Source: CAYUYH01 sp964449175
Lineage (GTDB): Bacteria; Planctomycetota; Phycisphaerae; SM23-33
Length of the DNA stretch: 6,729 nt
Assembly: GCA_964449175.1 (NCBI GenBank)
Contig: CAYUYH010000149.1
Location: forward strand, 1-6,729
Reading direction: 5' to 3'
The notes beneath the pieces are model-generated. The model did no database searches and was not told the DNA's origin. It saw only the letters and a list, made by a program, of their open reading frames with translations. The position numbers and the translations under genes are program-made. The first letter of the stretch is position 1. The number at the start of each line of letters is the position of its first letter. This document shows positions 5,756 through 6,729 of this stretch, in pieces.

Positions 5756-6553
5756 ATGATCATCATCGGAGAGAAGATCAACGCCACGCGAAAGGCGATA
5801 GCCGCCGCCCTGGCCGCCCGCGACGCCAAGACGATCGTCAAGGCCGCCCGCCGCCAGATCAAGGCCGGCGCGGACTACCTGGACATCAACGGCGGCGACC
5901 CGCGCGAGGGCAAGGAGGAGGCGAACGTCGCCTGGCTGGTCGAGGCCGTCCAGGCCAACACCGACGCGGCGCTTTGCATAGACTCGGCAAACCCCCAGGC
6001 CGTCCGGACCGGGCTGTCCAAGGCGGCCAAGAAGCCCATCCTCAACAGCATCTCGCTGGAGACCGACCGCATCGGCCCGCTGCTGCCGATACTGGCCGAG
6101 TTTGACTGCATGGTGATCGGCCTGCTTATGAGCGACCAAGGCGCCCCGACCGGCGTCGACGACCGCCTGGCCAACGCCGCCAAGCTCATCGAGCACTTCA
6201 CAGCCGCCGGCAGAACGATCGGCGAGATCATCATCGACCCGTGCTTTCTGACGCTCTCGACCGACCAGACCAGCGCCCGCACCGTCGTCGATGCCATCGC
6301 CGCGATCCGCAAGGAATGGCCCGAGGTCCACATCGGCGGCGGCTGCTCGAACGTCAGCTTCGGCCTGCCGAAGCGGAAGTACATCAACTTCGCCCTGCTG
6401 GCCCAGGCGATCTACCACGGCATGGACGCCGGGCTTATCGACCCCTGCGTAAGTGAGATCATGGCCACAATCTACGCAGCCGAGGCAACTGCCGGAAGGG
6501 ACGACTTCTGCATGAACTACGTCATGGCCGAGCGTGAGGGCAGGTTGGTCTAG
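5756..6553 (+). CDS. Pterin-binding methyltransferase, methyltetrahydrofolate:corrinoid type (AcsE/MtgA-like)
   Basis: This 265-aa cytoplasmic protein is a single pterin-binding TIM barrel, about the length of the acetogen enzyme AcsE (about 262 aa). It begins MIIIGEKINATRKAI and has GADYLDINGG (38-47). Likely pterin contacts are D76 (CIDS), N97 (ILNS), D161 (IIDP) and N199 (SNVSFGLP), at nearly the same positions as the known AcsE set D75, N96, D160, N199. Known relatives move a methyl group between methyl-tetrahydrofolate and a cobalamin protein, in acetogenesis, methylamine or betaine demethylation, or as one domain of methionine synthase MetH. The direction here is unknown. It lacks the fused corrinoid and homocysteine domains of MetH and the usual sequence marks of dihydropteroate synthase FolP. 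Its corrinoid partner is not in the window and may lie downstream. It is the only plus-strand gene, divergent from the transporter. Confidence 0.92.
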   Translation: MIIIGEKINATRKAIAAALAARDAKTIVKAARRQIKAGADYLDINGGDPREGKEEANVAWLVEAVQANTDAALCIDSANPQAVRTGLSKAAKKPILNSISLETDRIGPLLPILAEFDCMVIGLLMSDQGAPTGVDDRLANAAKLIEHFTAAGRTIGEIIIDPCFLTLSTDQTSARTVVDAIAAIRKEWPEVHIGGGCSNVSFGLPKRKYINFALLAQAIYHGMDAGLIDPCVSEIMATIYAAEATAGRDDFCMNYVMAEREGRLV

Positions 6554-6729
6554 ACTGCCCCGCGATGGTCATTCTTGCGCAAGATTCTCCGGCCCGGGCC
6601 CCGTCGACATCCGCTGATGCGCGCGATTCTCCCCTCTGCCGATGTCATCCACATTGCGCACCGGCGGCCCGCGGACCTCGCGCGATCGCCGCGCTGGCCC
6701 GCCGAATGCGGCAGATGTAACACTTTGTC
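6554..6729. other. Non-coding tail with palindromes and an imperfect direct repeat
   Basis: No supported gene lies here. A perfect 12-bp palindrome TCTTGCGCAAGA is at 6573-6584, 19 bases after the methyltransferase stop, and a 10-bp palindrome GGCCCGGGCC is at 6591-6600. TGCGC-NN-GATTCTCC occurs at 6576-6590 and again at 6618-6632 (13 of 15 identical, 42 bases apart). The palindromes could mark the end of the methyltransferase transcript, but no T run follows. The region could also be the start of a dispersed repeat that continues past the window. Confidence 0.4.

Noticed and set aside
5756..6553. Calling the pterin-binding gene folP (dihydropteroate synthase)
   Set aside because: The typical FolP glycine-rich and C-terminal motifs are missing, while the pterin contacts and SNVSFGLP match methyltetrahydrofolate:corrinoid methyltransferases.
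6565..6720. 51-codon plus-strand open frame, ATG to TAA, in the tail
   Set aside because: It has no Shine-Dalgarno sequence and no family resemblance, and it consists largely of the palindromic repeat sequence.
6569..6727. Minus-strand frame open from the right edge to a TGA, possibly a gene's C-terminus
   Set aside because: About 52 residues of R/G/P-rich sequence with no motif; two other frames are open over part of the same stretch, so it cannot be told from chance without flanking sequence.

Overview
The window is a strongly GC-rich bacterial chromosomal segment with five complete protein genes, four on the minus strand and one on the plus strand. No rRNA, tRNA, CRISPR array, transposase or phage gene was seen. 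The gene mix (enolase-superfamily sugar-acid dehydratase, uroporphyrinogen-decarboxylase-like protein, Gfo/Idh/MocA oxidoreductase with a cysteine-rich insert, stand-alone pterin-binding methyltransferase) and the GC-rich, Shine-Dalgarno-led genes fit a Planctomycetota/PVC-type or related environmental bacterium. This placement is inference; no marker gene is present to prove it.

Layout, left to right. A perfect 12-bp stem-loop lies at 15-42. Next come two minus-strand genes read right to left as a likely pair: the UROD-like protein (1294-2424) and, 48 bp downstream, a mandelate racemase/galactonate dehydratase-type enzyme (67-1245). A 237-bp gap (2425-2661) holds a good extended -10 promoter for the pair and a run of small stem-loops with a short tandem repeat. 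A Gfo/Idh/MocA oxidoreductase (2662-3981, minus) has its own promoter-like and ribosome-binding sequences. An MFS exporter-type transporter (4086-5561, minus) follows. A 194-bp divergent region then separates it from a plus-strand methyltetrahydrofolate:corrinoid-type methyltransferase (5756-6553). The last 176 bp carry palindromes and an imperfect direct repeat but no gene I can support.

How the parts may work together. The dehydratase and the oxidoreductase are the usual tools of sugar or sugar-acid breakdown. UROD-like proteins include the MtaA/MtbA/CmuA corrinoid methyltransferases, and the plus-strand gene is of the AcsE/MtgA type that moves methyl groups between tetrahydrofolate and a corrinoid protein. 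One testable reading is a locus for using methylated, possibly O-methyl sugar, compounds, with the methyl group passed to folate. No corrinoid protein lies in the window, so this link is a hypothesis. The more conservative reading is a set of unlinked catabolic genes that happen to be neighbours.
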